In this document: piece after piece, positions 34,800 through 43,299 of the stretch
Position numbering within the stretch: position 1 is the first letter of the stretch
Layout of the letters: the number at the start of each line of letters is the position of its first letter
Assembly (NCBI GenBank): GCA_023206055.1
Contig: CP065366.1
Coordinates: 248,001 to 312,000 of the forward strand
Reading direction: 5' to 3'
Length of the DNA stretch: 64,000 nt
Origin: Vibrio cyclitrophicus
Lineage (GTDB): Bacteria > Pseudomonadota > Gammaproteobacteria > Enterobacterales > Vibrionaceae
Notes under the pieces: model-generated
What the model was told of the DNA's origin: nothing
What the model saw: the letters and a program-made list of their open reading frames with translations, nothing else
The model's database searches: none
Translations under genes and position numbers: made by a program

Positions 34800-35038
34800 C
34801 CAGATACGTGCAGCGAGATGAGAGATGCGAAGAGCTATAAGAGCAGATGCGAGTAACCGAGATTCGAGATACGAAGAACGAGATGTAAAGAACAGATTAG
34901 AGTAGCGAGTAACGAAAAGCAGCCTTATTTAAGCGCTCAACATGCTCTTACTTCTCTTCGTTACCCGTTTACTCGTATCTCGTATCTGCTTTTACTCTTT
35001 TCGTTACCCGTTTACTCGTATCTCGTTACTGCTTTTTA
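34800..35038. repeat. GAGTAACG-family repeats, copies 4 and 5, inverted relative to each other
   Basis: The whole gpsA-cysE spacer is made of repeat words. From 34800 to 34920 they read GAGTAACCGAGATTCGAG and similar; from 34945 to 35038 they read the complement (CTCTTCGTTACCCGTTTACTCG, split into shorter words). The two halves could fold into a long imperfect hairpin. The gpsA stop codon lies in the last word (TAAAAAGCAG on the minus strand). Confidence 0.85.
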
Positions 35039-36100
35039 CCTTTCTGACTTCTTGTCTCGAGCAAGCAGATCTTGTGCCGCTAAGTGTGCATCTTTCCCTT
35101 GATACAACACTTGATAAATTTGTTCAACAATTGGCATCTCAACGCCCATACGTTCGGATAGTAACCAAACTTCTTTAGTGTTGCGATAGCCTTCGACCAC
35201 TTGGCCGATCTCTTCTTGTGCAGTATCGACGTCTTTACCTGAACCTAAAGCCAATCCAAAACGACGGTTACGTGATTGGTTATCAGTACAGGTTAGTACT
35301 AGATCGCCCAGTCCTGCCATACCCATAAAGGTTTCGGGTTGTGCACCCAGTGCAGCGCCTAAGCGACTCATTTCAGCTAAACCACGCGTGATCAGTGCTG
35401 TACGTGCATTAGCACCAAAGCCAATACCATCCGACATGCCTGCGCCAATTGCGATAACATTTTTCACTGCGCCGCCAAGTTGCATGCCGATGAAATCTGA
35501 GTTTGCGTATACGCGGAATGTTTTACCGCAGTGGATCTTCTCTTGCAGCTCTTCTAAGAATACTTCATCTGGTGAAGCGACAGAGATAGCCGTTGGCATG
35601 CCCATCGCTAACTCTTTGGCAAAAGTAGGCCCTGATAGAACCGCTAACGAGTACCCATCACCAAGCACATCATGTGCGACATCTTTAAGTAAGCGGCCTG
35701 TTTCTGGCTCTAGGCCTTTGGTCGCCCAACAGATGCGAGAATCCGTACCTAAGTAAGGTTTCAGGCTGTTTAGAACAATACCAAACACGTGGCTAGGCAC
35801 AACAACGAGAAGGTCACGACTTGCTGTTACTGCTTTCTCAAGATCGGATTCGATGATTAAGCTGTCTGGGAAAGCTATATTTGGTAGAAACTCATTGTTC
35901 GCACGCTCAGATTCAAGGCGAGCCATATGAACAGGGTCATGTCCCCAAAGAACAACATTGGCACCGTTACGCGCTAGAGATATCGCTAAAGAGGTTCCGT
36001 AAGAACCGGCACCAATGACAGTCATGGCGATGTCTTTGCCGTAAGCGCTGTCTTTACCGTAAGCATCTGTCGCGTGAGTTGTGCGAGTTGTGTCTGTCAT
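35036..36100 (-). CDS. gpsA: Glycerol-3-phosphate dehydrogenase [NAD(P)+]
   Basis: The 354-residue protein has the dinucleotide-binding MTVIGAGSYGTSLAISLARNG, LSGPTFAKELAMGMPTAI, GGAVKNVIAIGAGMSDGIGFGANARTALITRGLAEM and GDLVLTCTDNQSRNRRFG. It makes sn-glycerol-3-phosphate for phospholipids. A 24-residue N-terminal extension before the Rossmann motif contains a short duplication (AYGKDSAYGKD), which looks like a slippage event in non-conserved sequence. Confidence 0.96.
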   Translation of the reverse strand: MTDTTRTTHATDAYGKDSAYGKDIAMTVIGAGSYGTSLAISLARNGANVVLWGHDPVHMARLESERANNEFLPNIAFPDSLIIESDLEKAVTASRDLLVVVPSHVFGIVLNSLKPYLGTDSRICWATKGLEPETGRLLKDVAHDVLGDGYSLAVLSGPTFAKELAMGMPTAISVASPDEVFLEELQEKIHCGKTFRVYANSDFIGMQLGGAVKNVIAIGAGMSDGIGFGANARTALITRGLAEMSRLGAALGAQPETFMGMAGLGDLVLTCTDNQSRNRRFGLALGSGKDVDTAQEEIGQVVEGYRNTKEVWLLSERMGVEMPIVEQIYQVLYQGKDAHLAAQDLLARDKKSER

Positions 36101-36236
36101 GCTTCCACCTAAAAATAATGAGGAAAATCGAAGAGTTCTGTAGAAACTCTCTATTAAGAAGAAAGTGTTCTACTAAGAAGGAAAAGCTATCCACTAAAAT
36201 AAGAAGAGCTTTCAATCTTAGTACAGTGTAAAGAAA

Positions 36237-36269
36237 AAATGCACATCGCAGAAGTTGCGATGTGCATTT
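36237..36269 (-). terminator. Intrinsic terminator of secB
   Basis: A near-perfect 14-bp stem (AAATGCACATCGCA with TGCGATGTGCATTT) and a short loop is followed on the minus strand by TTTTTTCTTT. It lies 50 bases after secB and separates it from gpsA. Confidence 0.92.
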
Positions 36270-36318
36270 AAAAGCTAACTAGCACTTGAATCGTTAGAGT
36301 TAAGTTCTACTTTGAGAC

Positions 36319-36786
36319 TTAAGCCTGTTCGCCTTCAGCTTGCTGAGCTTGGCTCTGTAGGTAGTTCATGAACAAAGCATCAAAGTTTACTGGAGCTAGG
36401 TTCAATTGTGGGAACGTACCTTTAACCACTAGGCTAGAAATTGTTTCACGAGCGTATGGGAATAGGATGTTCGGGCAGAATGCACCTAGGCAATGTGCCA
36501 GTTGGCCCGCTTCCATTTCGCTTGCAGAGAAGATGCCGCCTTGTTGAACTTCACAAAGGAATGCTGTGTCTTCTGCGTTCTTAACAGTAACAGTTAGACG
36601 TAGGATGACTTCGTAAACGCCTTCGCCAAGTTCACGGCTTTGAGTGTCTAGGTCCAGTTTTACATCTGGGTTCCACTCTTTTTGAAACATGTCTGGAGAG
36701 TTTGGCGCTTCGAAAGATACATCTTTTAGAAAGATACGTTGGATTGCGAAGTTCTGTTGTGCGTCTTGTTGTGCTGCTTCAGCCAT
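36319..36786 (-). CDS. secB: Protein-export chaperone SecB
   Basis: The 155-residue acidic protein starts MAEAAQQDAQQNFAIQRIFLKDVSFEAPN, has the FLCEVQQGGIFSASEM and ILFPYARETISSLVVKGTFPQLNLAPVNFDALF segments, and matches the family in length. It forms a tetramer that keeps preproteins unfolded for SecA. An AAGGACA ribosome site precedes the ATG. Confidence 0.97.
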   Translation of the reverse strand: MAEAAQQDAQQNFAIQRIFLKDVSFEAPNSPDMFQKEWNPDVKLDLDTQSRELGEGVYEVILRLTVTVKNAEDTAFLCEVQQGGIFSASEMEAGQLAHCLGAFCPNILFPYARETISSLVVKGTFPQLNLAPVNFDALFMNYLQSQAQQAEGEQA

Positions 36787-36909
36787 TTTCTTGTCCTTAA
36801 AAATTTATAATTAGGTTTTGTTCGTTATATTTGCCGAACAAAACCTTAAAGTCATATTTGTGTAATCAGGTCAGTCTGCTTCTTGTCGTTAACGGTTTAT
36901 TGCCTTTAA

Positions 36910-37344
36910 CTACTTCTTACCTTTAACCAAAGGAAGATTAGCTTCGCTCCAAGCCACTAAGCCACTTTTCAGTACGCTTACGTTTTCGAAACCGGCTTTA
37001 ACCAGTAAGTTAGCGCTTTCTTGAGCAGTTTGACCTGTCTTGCATACTACGATGATTGGGTCTGCTTTGTGACTTTCAAGGCTACCAAAGTTATTTGCTT
37101 TGATATCTGACGGCAAAATGTGAACTGCGTCAGTAATATGGCCTTTCTTGAACTCATCCTTAGTACGAATATCAACCACAACACCGTTTTCACGGTTAAT
37201 CATGTGTGTGGTTTGCGCTGCCGTGATCTCTTTATAAGCTGCGTTTGATGTCTTGATAACGTTCGCAATGATGGCAACAACCAAGCCGATCCATACGATG
37301 GCTAAAATCATATTCTCTTGAACAAATGGAACTAACTCTTGCAT
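36910..37344 (-). CDS. yibN: Membrane-anchored rhodanese-like protein (YibN)
   Basis: The 144-residue protein has one N-terminal membrane helix (ILAIVWIGLVVAIIANVI) and a rhodanese domain with VDIRTKDEFKKGHITDAVHI and the active-site cysteine in VVCKTGQTAQESA (about residue 104). In E. coli yibN is near secB with grxC between; here grxC is absent from the 123-base spacer. The sulfur donor and physiological role are not known from the sequence. Confidence 0.9.
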   Translation of the reverse strand: MQELVPFVQENMILAIVWIGLVVAIIANVIKTSNAAYKEITAAQTTHMINRENGVVVDIRTKDEFKKGHITDAVHILPSDIKANNFGSLESHKADPIIVVCKTGQTAQESANLLVKAGFENVSVLKSGLVAWSEANLPLVKGKK

Positions 37345-37594
37345 GTCTTGAACTCTTATTCGTTATTGGGCGAAAAACTATAGGTCAGGAGTATAGCGAT
37401 AAAGGAAGGGAGAATACAGAGGGAGCATAGGGTTGTGATAATAGGCGAGATACAAAATGATTTCTGTCTACAAATTATGCATTTACTTGAACACGTTTAT
37501 TCACTAGTATTATCAAATGATTGTTTAAGCTGAACAATCAGTTGAGGACATTCTTAGCCTCAACATATAAACGTTTATATTAATGGGAATCATT

Positions 37595-37810
37595 ATGAAA
37601 AAAATGGCTTTAGCGGCAGCACTAGCTGTTAGCTTCTCTGGCGGTGCTTTTGCAGCAGCAGAAGGTGCAGCAGCAGGCGCTGGCGCATCAACAGCAGCAG
37701 CGGGTACAGCAACAACAGTAGCAGTAACAACTGCAGCAGTCGCAGTAGGCGCAGCAGTTGCTGTTGCTTCTAACGACGGCGGCGCTACAACTACAACTAC
37801 AACTAACTAA
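37595..37810 (+). CDS. gfcA: GfcA/YjbE-like small Ala/Thr-rich exported protein
   Basis: The 71-residue protein has a signal peptide (MKKMALAAALAVSFSGGAFAA) and then a low-complexity Ala/Gly/Val/Thr body that ends SNDGGATTTTTTN. GfcA (YmcD) and YjbE of E. coli have the same layout: signal peptide, A/V/G-rich helix, NDG motif and threonine-rich tail. The ATG at 37595 has GGGA six bases upstream, so it is preferred over 37583. It precedes gfcB, gfcC and gfcD as in the group 4 capsule and yjbEFGH operons. Its molecular role is unknown. Confidence 0.8.
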   Translation: MKKMALAAALAVSFSGGAFAAAEGAAAGAGASTAAAGTATTVAVTTAAVAVGAAVAVASNDGGATTTTTTN

Positions 37811-37830
37811 TTTATAGTTGTAGTCTGTAT

Positions 37831-37868
37831 AAAACCATTTTATGTGAAAGCATAGAATGGTTTTTTTA
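37831..37868 (+). terminator. Terminator or attenuator between gfcA and gfcB
   Basis: AAACCATTTTATG and CATAGAATGGTTT form a 13-bp stem with one G-U pair, followed by seven T. It would end most gfcA transcripts and leave gfcBCD at lower level unless transcription reads through. Confidence 0.88.
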
Positions 37869-37911
37869 TATCAGTGTGTCCTAAATAGCCTCGCTAGGAA
37901 GCAAAATAATC

Positions 37912-38613
37912 ATGATCAAACCGCTTATCGTATTTTTAGGGCTGCTAGTTACTGGTTGCTCACAACAGTTCCAAGATCTTAATTCGACATTCAATGAAGC
38001 TCTCTTTGGTGATGCCGACGTCAGTACCTCGGCCGAATATATTCAAGATCTGCCTTACGCGAGTATCTATGCCGAAATTAACGACCAAGGTAAGATTTTC
38101 ATGGTGTTGGCTTTTGTTGGTCAAAATCCTGTAACCGGGGTTGAGCAACTCAAATGGATGTCATCAGACAAAGCCATTATCGTGACGGAAAATGGACGAG
38201 TGGTTCAAACCTTATTACTGCCTTATGAAAATCTATCAGGTTTAACCGTTAAACCGGCCAATGCATTAGTACCGAGTTTTGATTTGTCGGCAACGCCCAA
38301 GGCTCAAGAGTGGCAAGCCACTTACGATTGGCAACCAGATTACCGATTTGGCTACAGTGCAAACATTGTTCGAACATACATTAGTGAAGAAACCGTACAA
38401 ACTCCGATTGCGAACATTGAAGCGCGTAAGTTTGTAGAGCAGATCCGTTACCCAGCCCTAGGGCAAGGTATTGAGAATCAGTATTGGGTAAACAAAAAGG
38501 GACAGGTAGTCAAAACGGTTCAATACCTTGGCCCAGAGATGACCCGTTTAGAGTTGACCTTGCTAAAGCCTTATCAAACGAATAAGTCAAAGCCCAATCA
38601 AATTAAAGAATAA
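37912..38613 (+). CDS. gfcB: GfcB/YjbF-family outer-membrane lipoprotein
   Basis: The 233-residue protein has a lipoprotein signal with lipobox LVTGC (Cys16) and a beta-rich body with YASIYAEINDQGKIFMVLAF and WMSSDKAIIVTENGRVVQT, typical of the YjbF/GfcB family. In E. coli the family is required for group 4 capsule or Yjb exopolysaccharide secretion. It lies just before gfcC and shares its operon (17 bases apart). Confidence 0.88.
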   Translation: MIKPLIVFLGLLVTGCSQQFQDLNSTFNEALFGDADVSTSAEYIQDLPYASIYAEINDQGKIFMVLAFVGQNPVTGVEQLKWMSSDKAIIVTENGRVVQTLLLPYENLSGLTVKPANALVPSFDLSATPKAQEWQATYDWQPDYRFGYSANIVRTYISEETVQTPIANIEARKFVEQIRYPALGQGIENQYWVNKKGQVVKTVQYLGPEMTRLELTLLKPYQTNKSKPNQIKE

Positions 38614-38630
38614 AGTGGTAAGTGAATAAG

Positions 38631-39503
38631 ATGAATTATTTAAAAAAACTAGGGTACACAGCAGTACTCACGGTTTGTAGCGTTCTAGTGCCACCACTTG
38701 CCACGGCTCAAAGCCAAGTTCCAGTGCTTGCGGTTGAGTTACCGATGCAAGGTATCACGCTGCAATATTCGCAACCTACGCGCTTAGAACAAGTATTAAC
38801 GGATGCCAATGCGAATGGCGCGTTAGGGTACTTCCCGCTGTCTGCCCAGTTATTTGATCGCAATGCTCAACCGCAGGTAGACAAGGTAAAACAACAGGTG
38901 TTGGATAAGCTCAAGCATTTAGCCTTACAAGAGCCACAAGCAACATCTGTGCTTAAGCAGCTCGAATCTTTTGATTATCAAGCACGTTACTTTGTTGAGT
39001 TAGACCAAAATGCAGTGATGTCTCAGGCAGATAAGAATCCTTTATTGGTTTCAAAAAAGCCAGTAGCGGCATCAACACAGCTAGCTATGGCATCAAAACA
39101 GTCAGCGACGGCGTCGAAACAAACAGCTTCGCAAGGGGTTAATGCTAAATCAACGGAACAACAGCATTTTGAGTTATATCTAACCGATCGCCCAACCTCT
39201 GTGAATGTCGTCGGGGCAGTAAAGCAAGCTCACACGCTGCCTTTGGTTGAACACGCTCAGCTAGATAACTATTTAACGCGGTTGCCAAAAGACCAGTTGT
39301 TAGATGTTGCTGATCACAGTACGGCATTTGTCATCCAACCCGATGGGCAAGTGAATGAAATCAGTTATGCCTACTGGAACAGTAAGCCTGCTTATTTTGC
39401 TCCCGGTGCTATTATTTTTATCGCCTTTGATTCGCTCCCTTCTGAGTTTTCCACTTTGAATCAAGACATTGTCGAACTTCTACGTCATAAGGTTAATCTG
39501 TAA
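38631..39503 (+). CDS. gfcC: GfcC/YjbG-family periplasmic protein
   Basis: The protein of about 290 residues has a signal peptide (YTAVLTVCSVLVPPLATAQS) and a body with ITLQYSQPTRLEQVLTDA and LYLTDRPTSVNVVGAV, the SLBB/beta-grasp-like pattern of GfcC that is also found in Wza. A run of KQSATASKQTAS-type repeats at about residues 145-165 is a low-complexity linker. GTG at 38622 is an alternative start. The stop codon overlaps the gfcD start (TAATG). Confidence 0.87.
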   Translation: MNYLKKLGYTAVLTVCSVLVPPLATAQSQVPVLAVELPMQGITLQYSQPTRLEQVLTDANANGALGYFPLSAQLFDRNAQPQVDKVKQQVLDKLKHLALQEPQATSVLKQLESFDYQARYFVELDQNAVMSQADKNPLLVSKKPVAASTQLAMASKQSATASKQTASQGVNAKSTEQQHFELYLTDRPTSVNVVGAVKQAHTLPLVEHAQLDNYLTRLPKDQLLDVADHSTAFVIQPDGQVNEISYAYWNSKPAYFAPGAIIFIAFDSLPSEFSTLNQDIVELLRHKVNL

Positions 39504-41785
39504 TGTCGGCTACTCAATCATTTCCATTAACCCTGCTCGCAAGTTCGATTACGGGTACCTTACTGGCTTTCAGCAGTTTTGCTGTTAATGCGCAATACCT
39601 TTCTGCCACCACGCAAGAGCAGCAACCTTCTGAAGTCGAGGTTTCTAGCTTTAGTACGCCAACGTTAAAACACTCTCAATCGGATTTTGGGGGTGTGGGC
39701 TTAATGCAAATGCCTACCGCGCGTATGGCTCCAGAGGGTGAATTCAACCTAAGTGCATCGTTCAATAACGAATATTATTTTTATAACGTTAGCCTGCAAT
39801 TGATGCCTTGGTTAGAAACCACGATTCGTTACACACAAACACAAGATGTACTTTATAGCGGGGATAATGCTGGGGACCCTAATTGCTCTGCTAATAATTT
39901 TAGTGGTTGTAACACGCACGCTGACAAAGGCATCGATTTTAAAGTTCGCTTAATAGAAGAAGGCTACTATTTGCCTGAGCTGTCTGTCGGAGTGCGTGAC
40001 TTTGGCGGTACAGGATTATTTGATGGCGAATTTGTCGCGGCGAGTAAACGATTTGGCCCACTTGATGTCACGTTAGGTATGGGCTGGGGCTACATGGGCA
40101 CCAGTGGTAACGTCACCAATCCATTCTGTAAAGCAAGCGACAAGTATTGCGAACGTCCATCAGATACTAAAGGCAACGGTGGCAGCGTTGATTTTGAGCG
40201 TTGGTTTAAGGGCGATGCGGCAATCTATGGTGGTTTAGAATATCAAACGCCTTATAAGCCATTAACGCTTAAGCTTGAATACGACAGCAATGACTATTCA
40301 CAAGATTATCCTGTAACGAATGGTGCTGCGGTTATGACGCAACATACCCCTTGGAACGTGGGGGCAGTATACCGTTTTACTGATTGGGCAACGGCAAAAG
40401 TCAGTTATGAGCGTGGTGACACCTTAACCATGGGCTTTGACTTAACCACCAACTTTAATCAAATAGCCTCCGTGTGGCGAGATACCGAAGCGGCGACTTT
40501 GCGACCAAGCGAAGCAAGCAGCATGGATGAGGTTGAACTGGCCAAGTTGACCCAAGAACTTGAGACCATCGCGGGTTATGAGCAAGCACAGGTCTTGGTC
40601 GACGACAATACGCTGATTGTGAAAGGCGAGCAGGTCAAATACCGCAATCGAGAGGTTGCGCTGGAACGTGGGGCAACGGTTATTGCTAACCATGTCCCTG
40701 ACTATATTGACACCTATAAGATCGTTGAAACCAGCAACGCAGGCGAGTTAAATCAAACCGCTATCGATGCCAATCAATTTAAGCAAGTTGCTACATACCA
40801 GTATTTGGACTCGGATATTCAAGACGCTGCACAGCCAAGTGATGTCGAATCGAAATCGGCGATCGCTTATCACGACGGCAGAGAACGTTTTGATGTGTCT
40901 GTCGCGCCTAACTTGGCGCAATCTTTTGGCTCAGCGGAAGATTTTTACCTATATGCTCTAGGCTTATACACTAATGCGTCTTTCTGGGCGACCAACAACA
41001 TTGAGCTGTCTGGTTCTTTGTATATCAACTTGATCGACAACTACGATAAGTTTAATTATGAAATTCCAGAAGATGGCACAGCGCAAACACCACGAGTGCG
41101 AACGCTTTTCCGTTCTTACGTTGACGAACCGGTTCGTTTAGACCGCTTGCAGCTGACGTGGTTCGAAGACTACGGCAGCGGTATCTATACCCAAGCTTAC
41201 GGTGGCTACCTAGAGAGCATGTTTGCAGGTGTGGGTGGTGAAGTACTTTACCGCCCATACAACAGTAACTGGGCAATTGGTGCCGACGCGACAGCCATCA
41301 GCCAGCGTGACCCAGAAAGTTGGTTTGGTACGTTTGATGAAGAGCTGCAATACCATGAAAAAGATCAGGCTTACTACAAGGTGATTGATAAAGGCACCAC
41401 CGGATTTGTTACCGGCTACTACATGCCGCAGTGGGATTTCTTAAGTGACACTTTGTTTAAAGTTGGTGTGGGTAAATTCTTAGCGGGAGATATTGGTACT
41501 CGTATCGATTTCTCTAAGCAGTTCAAGAGCGGTGTTATCGCCGGCGCGTTTGTTAGCTTAACCGACATGACCACAGAAGAGTACGGTGAAGGCAGTTACA
41601 CCAAAGGCTTTTACGTATCGATTCCATTTGATTTAATCACGGTTAAGCCGAGCTCAAGCCGTTCACAATTCACATGGCAACCACTGACTCGTGATGGTGG
41701 ACAAGTGCTGAATAAGCAATACAACTTGTTCGATCAAACCGACGCTCGCTCACCTTGGTTCCAAAGACCAAGTAGCGTTAAGTAG
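39503..41785 (+). CDS. gfcD: GfcD/YjbH-family outer-membrane beta-barrel protein
   Basis: The 760-residue protein has a signal peptide (to about residue 30), the YjbH-family start FGGVGLMQMPTARMAPEGEFNLS, many alternating-hydrophobic strands and a C-terminal barrel with GIYTQAYGGYLESMFAGVGGEVLYRP. It is predicted to form an outer-membrane barrel that helps polysaccharide reach the surface. It has normal length and no frameshift. An intergenic repeat array starts 7 bases after its stop codon. Confidence 0.9.
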   Translation: MSATQSFPLTLLASSITGTLLAFSSFAVNAQYLSATTQEQQPSEVEVSSFSTPTLKHSQSDFGGVGLMQMPTARMAPEGEFNLSASFNNEYYFYNVSLQLMPWLETTIRYTQTQDVLYSGDNAGDPNCSANNFSGCNTHADKGIDFKVRLIEEGYYLPELSVGVRDFGGTGLFDGEFVAASKRFGPLDVTLGMGWGYMGTSGNVTNPFCKASDKYCERPSDTKGNGGSVDFERWFKGDAAIYGGLEYQTPYKPLTLKLEYDSNDYSQDYPVTNGAAVMTQHTPWNVGAVYRFTDWATAKVSYERGDTLTMGFDLTTNFNQIASVWRDTEAATLRPSEASSMDEVELAKLTQELETIAGYEQAQVLVDDNTLIVKGEQVKYRNREVALERGATVIANHVPDYIDTYKIVETSNAGELNQTAIDANQFKQVATYQYLDSDIQDAAQPSDVESKSAIAYHDGRERFDVSVAPNLAQSFGSAEDFYLYALGLYTNASFWATNNIELSGSLYINLIDNYDKFNYEIPEDGTAQTPRVRTLFRSYVDEPVRLDRLQLTWFEDYGSGIYTQAYGGYLESMFAGVGGEVLYRPYNSNWAIGADATAISQRDPESWFGTFDEELQYHEKDQAYYKVIDKGTTGFVTGYYMPQWDFLSDTLFKVGVGKFLAGDIGTRIDFSKQFKSGVIAGAFVSLTDMTTEEYGEGSYTKGFYVSIPFDLITVKPSSSRSQFTWQPLTRDGGQVLNKQYNLFDQTDARSPWFQRPSSVK

Positions 41786-41792
41786 ATTTAGG

Positions 41793-41877
41793 GGCAGATA
41801 CGAGTAACGGGATGCGAGATTCGAAGAGCGAGAAAAGATAGATACGGGTAGCGGGATGCGAGATTCGAAGAGTGATA
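41793..41877. repeat. GAGTAACG-family repeat, left part of an array split by IS3
   Basis: The array starts after gfcD with GGGGCAGATACGAGTAACGG and contains a 44-base unit at 41826-41869 that opens GAGCGAGAAAAGATAGATAC. A second unit is cut after a few bases by the IS3-family element; matching units continue beyond its other end at 43129. Confidence 0.85.
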
Positions 41878-41904
41878 TGGCCCCTAAAAAGTAGACACAG
41901 GGGT

Positions 41905-42732
41905 TTAGTTGATTAGTTCAAAGTCTATGGGACTCACTCCACCTAGAGTCCCATGTCTTCTTACTGGATTATAATAGGTATCGATATAAATGCGACTCTG
42001 CATCGTCATTTCTTGTCGTGAAAGCTGATCTAAGTTGTTCATCCACTCTTTCTTATATTGCGCAAAGAAGCTTTCGGAACAAGCGTTATCCCAACAGTTT
42101 CCTTTTCTCGACATGCTGACTTTAATCTTTCGTTTACGGTGCCAACGGATCGTCTCCAACGCTCGATACTGTATACCTTGATCGGAGTGAAACAAAAGCT
42201 CGTGACCTAAGGGCTGCCTTTGTTCCCAAGCCTTATTCAGGCTTCTAAGCACTAACTTTGCGTTATTAATGCGACTTGTCGACCAACCAATCACTTTGCG
42301 TGAAAACAAATCTAAGACGACGCACAGGTATTGCCAGCCATCCGTACAGCGCACCTGAGTTATATCAGACACCCAAACTCGATCGGGTTTATCCACCTTA
42401 AATTGACGGGCAAGAATGTTATAGGCTGGTATAAGAGCATTTTGTCTTGGCGCTCGTCCATATCGCCTCTTACTCGCGCAAGAGCGATAGCCCATATTCT
42501 GTAGAAGCCTCTGTACTCGCTTCTTATTGCAAATAAAGCCGTTAGCGACTGCTGCTTCCCAAAGCTTTCGATAGCCTGGAATACAATACTGAGCTTTGCT
42601 TTCTCTCCTCAAGTAGTGACTTAAAGACTCATTGTCTGTCTCTCGCTTCGATGGTTTCCTTGTTAGCCACTTGTAATAACCCGCTTTAGAAACGCCTAAC
42701 CATTTGCATAGTCGAATGACAGGAAACTTCAC
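41905..42732 (-). CDS. IS3-family transposase OrfB (rve integrase core)
   Basis: The 275-residue frame has the helix-turn-helix-like HTH_21 region (SKAGYYKWLTRKPS), then the DDE domain: VWVSDITQVRC with the first Asp, LLFHSDQGIQYRA with the second, and NCWDNACSESFFAQYKKEW with the catalytic Glu about 35 residues later. In the -1 frame, coding continues upstream past this start through FEYILKKAS to the A-run in orfA, so the active product is probably an OrfAB fusion made by frameshifting rather than from the ATG at 42732. Confidence 0.92.
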   Translation of the reverse strand: MKFPVIRLCKWLGVSKAGYYKWLTRKPSKRETDNESLSHYLRRESKAQYCIPGYRKLWEAAVANGFICNKKRVQRLLQNMGYRSCASKRRYGRAPRQNALIPAYNILARQFKVDKPDRVWVSDITQVRCTDGWQYLCVVLDLFSRKVIGWSTSRINNAKLVLRSLNKAWEQRQPLGHELLFHSDQGIQYRALETIRWHRKRKIKVSMSRKGNCWDNACSESFFAQYKKEWMNNLDQLSRQEMTMQSRIYIDTYYNPVRRHGTLGGVSPIDFELIN

Positions 42733-42761
42733 ACTGGCCTTCTTAAGGATATACTCGAACC

Positions 42762-43088
42762 TTATTCTTTTTGGCTGTCGAAGAAAGCCTTCGCTTCCTT
42801 TAAGAAATCATTCTCCAGCTCTGCAATCTCAAGCTTCTTTTTCAATTGACGGATCTCTTTCTCCAGTTGTGCAACGGATTTTTCGGGACCGTGATTAGGT
42901 ATTGGGAGGGAGTTATTAGTCTTCTTCGACGTCATTTGGCATCTCCATTTAGAAAGTAGCACCGGCGATATTCCTAAGGATAGTGCTACTGACTTAACGG
43001 TGTCAGAAGAATCAAGAGATCGCTGAACAGCTTCTCGTTTAAATTCGTCTGTATATTGCCTTTGTGATTTTACTTTCATGACACTCAA
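42762..43088 (-). CDS. IS3-family transposase OrfA (helix-turn-helix and leucine zipper)
   Basis: The 108-residue protein has an HTH_Tnp_1 domain (YTDEFKREAVQRSLDSSDTVKSVALSLGISPVLLSKW) and a C-terminal coiled coil (VAQLEKEIRQLKKKLEIAELENDFLKEA). Near its end, codons CAA-AAA-GAA-TAA include the run A5-G (42767-42772 on the plus strand); a -1 slip there leads directly into the orfB frame. Confidence 0.92.
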   Translation of the reverse strand: MSVMKVKSQRQYTDEFKREAVQRSLDSSDTVKSVALSLGISPVLLSKWRCQMTSKKTNNSLPIPNHGPEKSVAQLEKEIRQLKKKLEIAELENDFLKEAKAFFDSQKE

Positions 43089-43128
43089 TGCTCTGTATTA
43101 AGTGTCTACTTTTATGGGGTCACATCAA

Positions 43129-43295
43129 GAGCGAGAAAAGATAGATTCGGGTAACGAGTAGCGAGATACGAAGAGCGAGAAAAGATAGATACGGGTAACG
43201 AGTAGCGAGATAAGAAGAGCGAGAAAAGATAGATATGGGTAACGAGTAACGAAGAGCAAGGAAAGAGCAGAACCTCTCACCTGCTCTTAGGCTCT
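43129..43295. repeat. 44-base tandem repeat array (GAGTAACG family)
   Basis: Three consecutive units start at 43129, 43173 and 43217, each opening GAGCGAGAAAAGATAGAT and closing with GGGTAACGAGTAGCGAGATA words. The third decays into GAGTAACGAAGAGC. The IS3 element lies on the left and the IS481 element on the right. Confidence 0.9.
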
Positions 43296-43299
43296 TAAG

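Larger units (their letters stand above)
41878..43122 (-). mobile_element. IS3-family insertion sequence, intact
   Basis: The 1,245-base element is bounded by imperfect 21-base inverted repeats, TGGCCCCTAAAAAGTAGACAC on the left split as TGGCCCC-TAAAAAGTAGACAC and TGACCCC-ATAAAAGTAGACAC on the right (3 mismatches). It carries orfA and orfB joined by a likely -1 frameshift. No clear short target duplication is seen. It sits inside the 44-base repeat array. Confidence 0.88.

Noticed and set aside
41905..43088. Treating the IS3-family frames as a broken transposase pseudogene
   Set aside because: The A5-G slip site joins the two frames exactly, as in active IS3 elements, and all catalytic residues and both ends are present.
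43129..43260. Regular 44-base tandem units that look at first like a CRISPR array
   Set aside because: The units are repeated end to end with no unique spacers, and no cas genes are present. They belong to the dispersed GAGTAACG repeat family.
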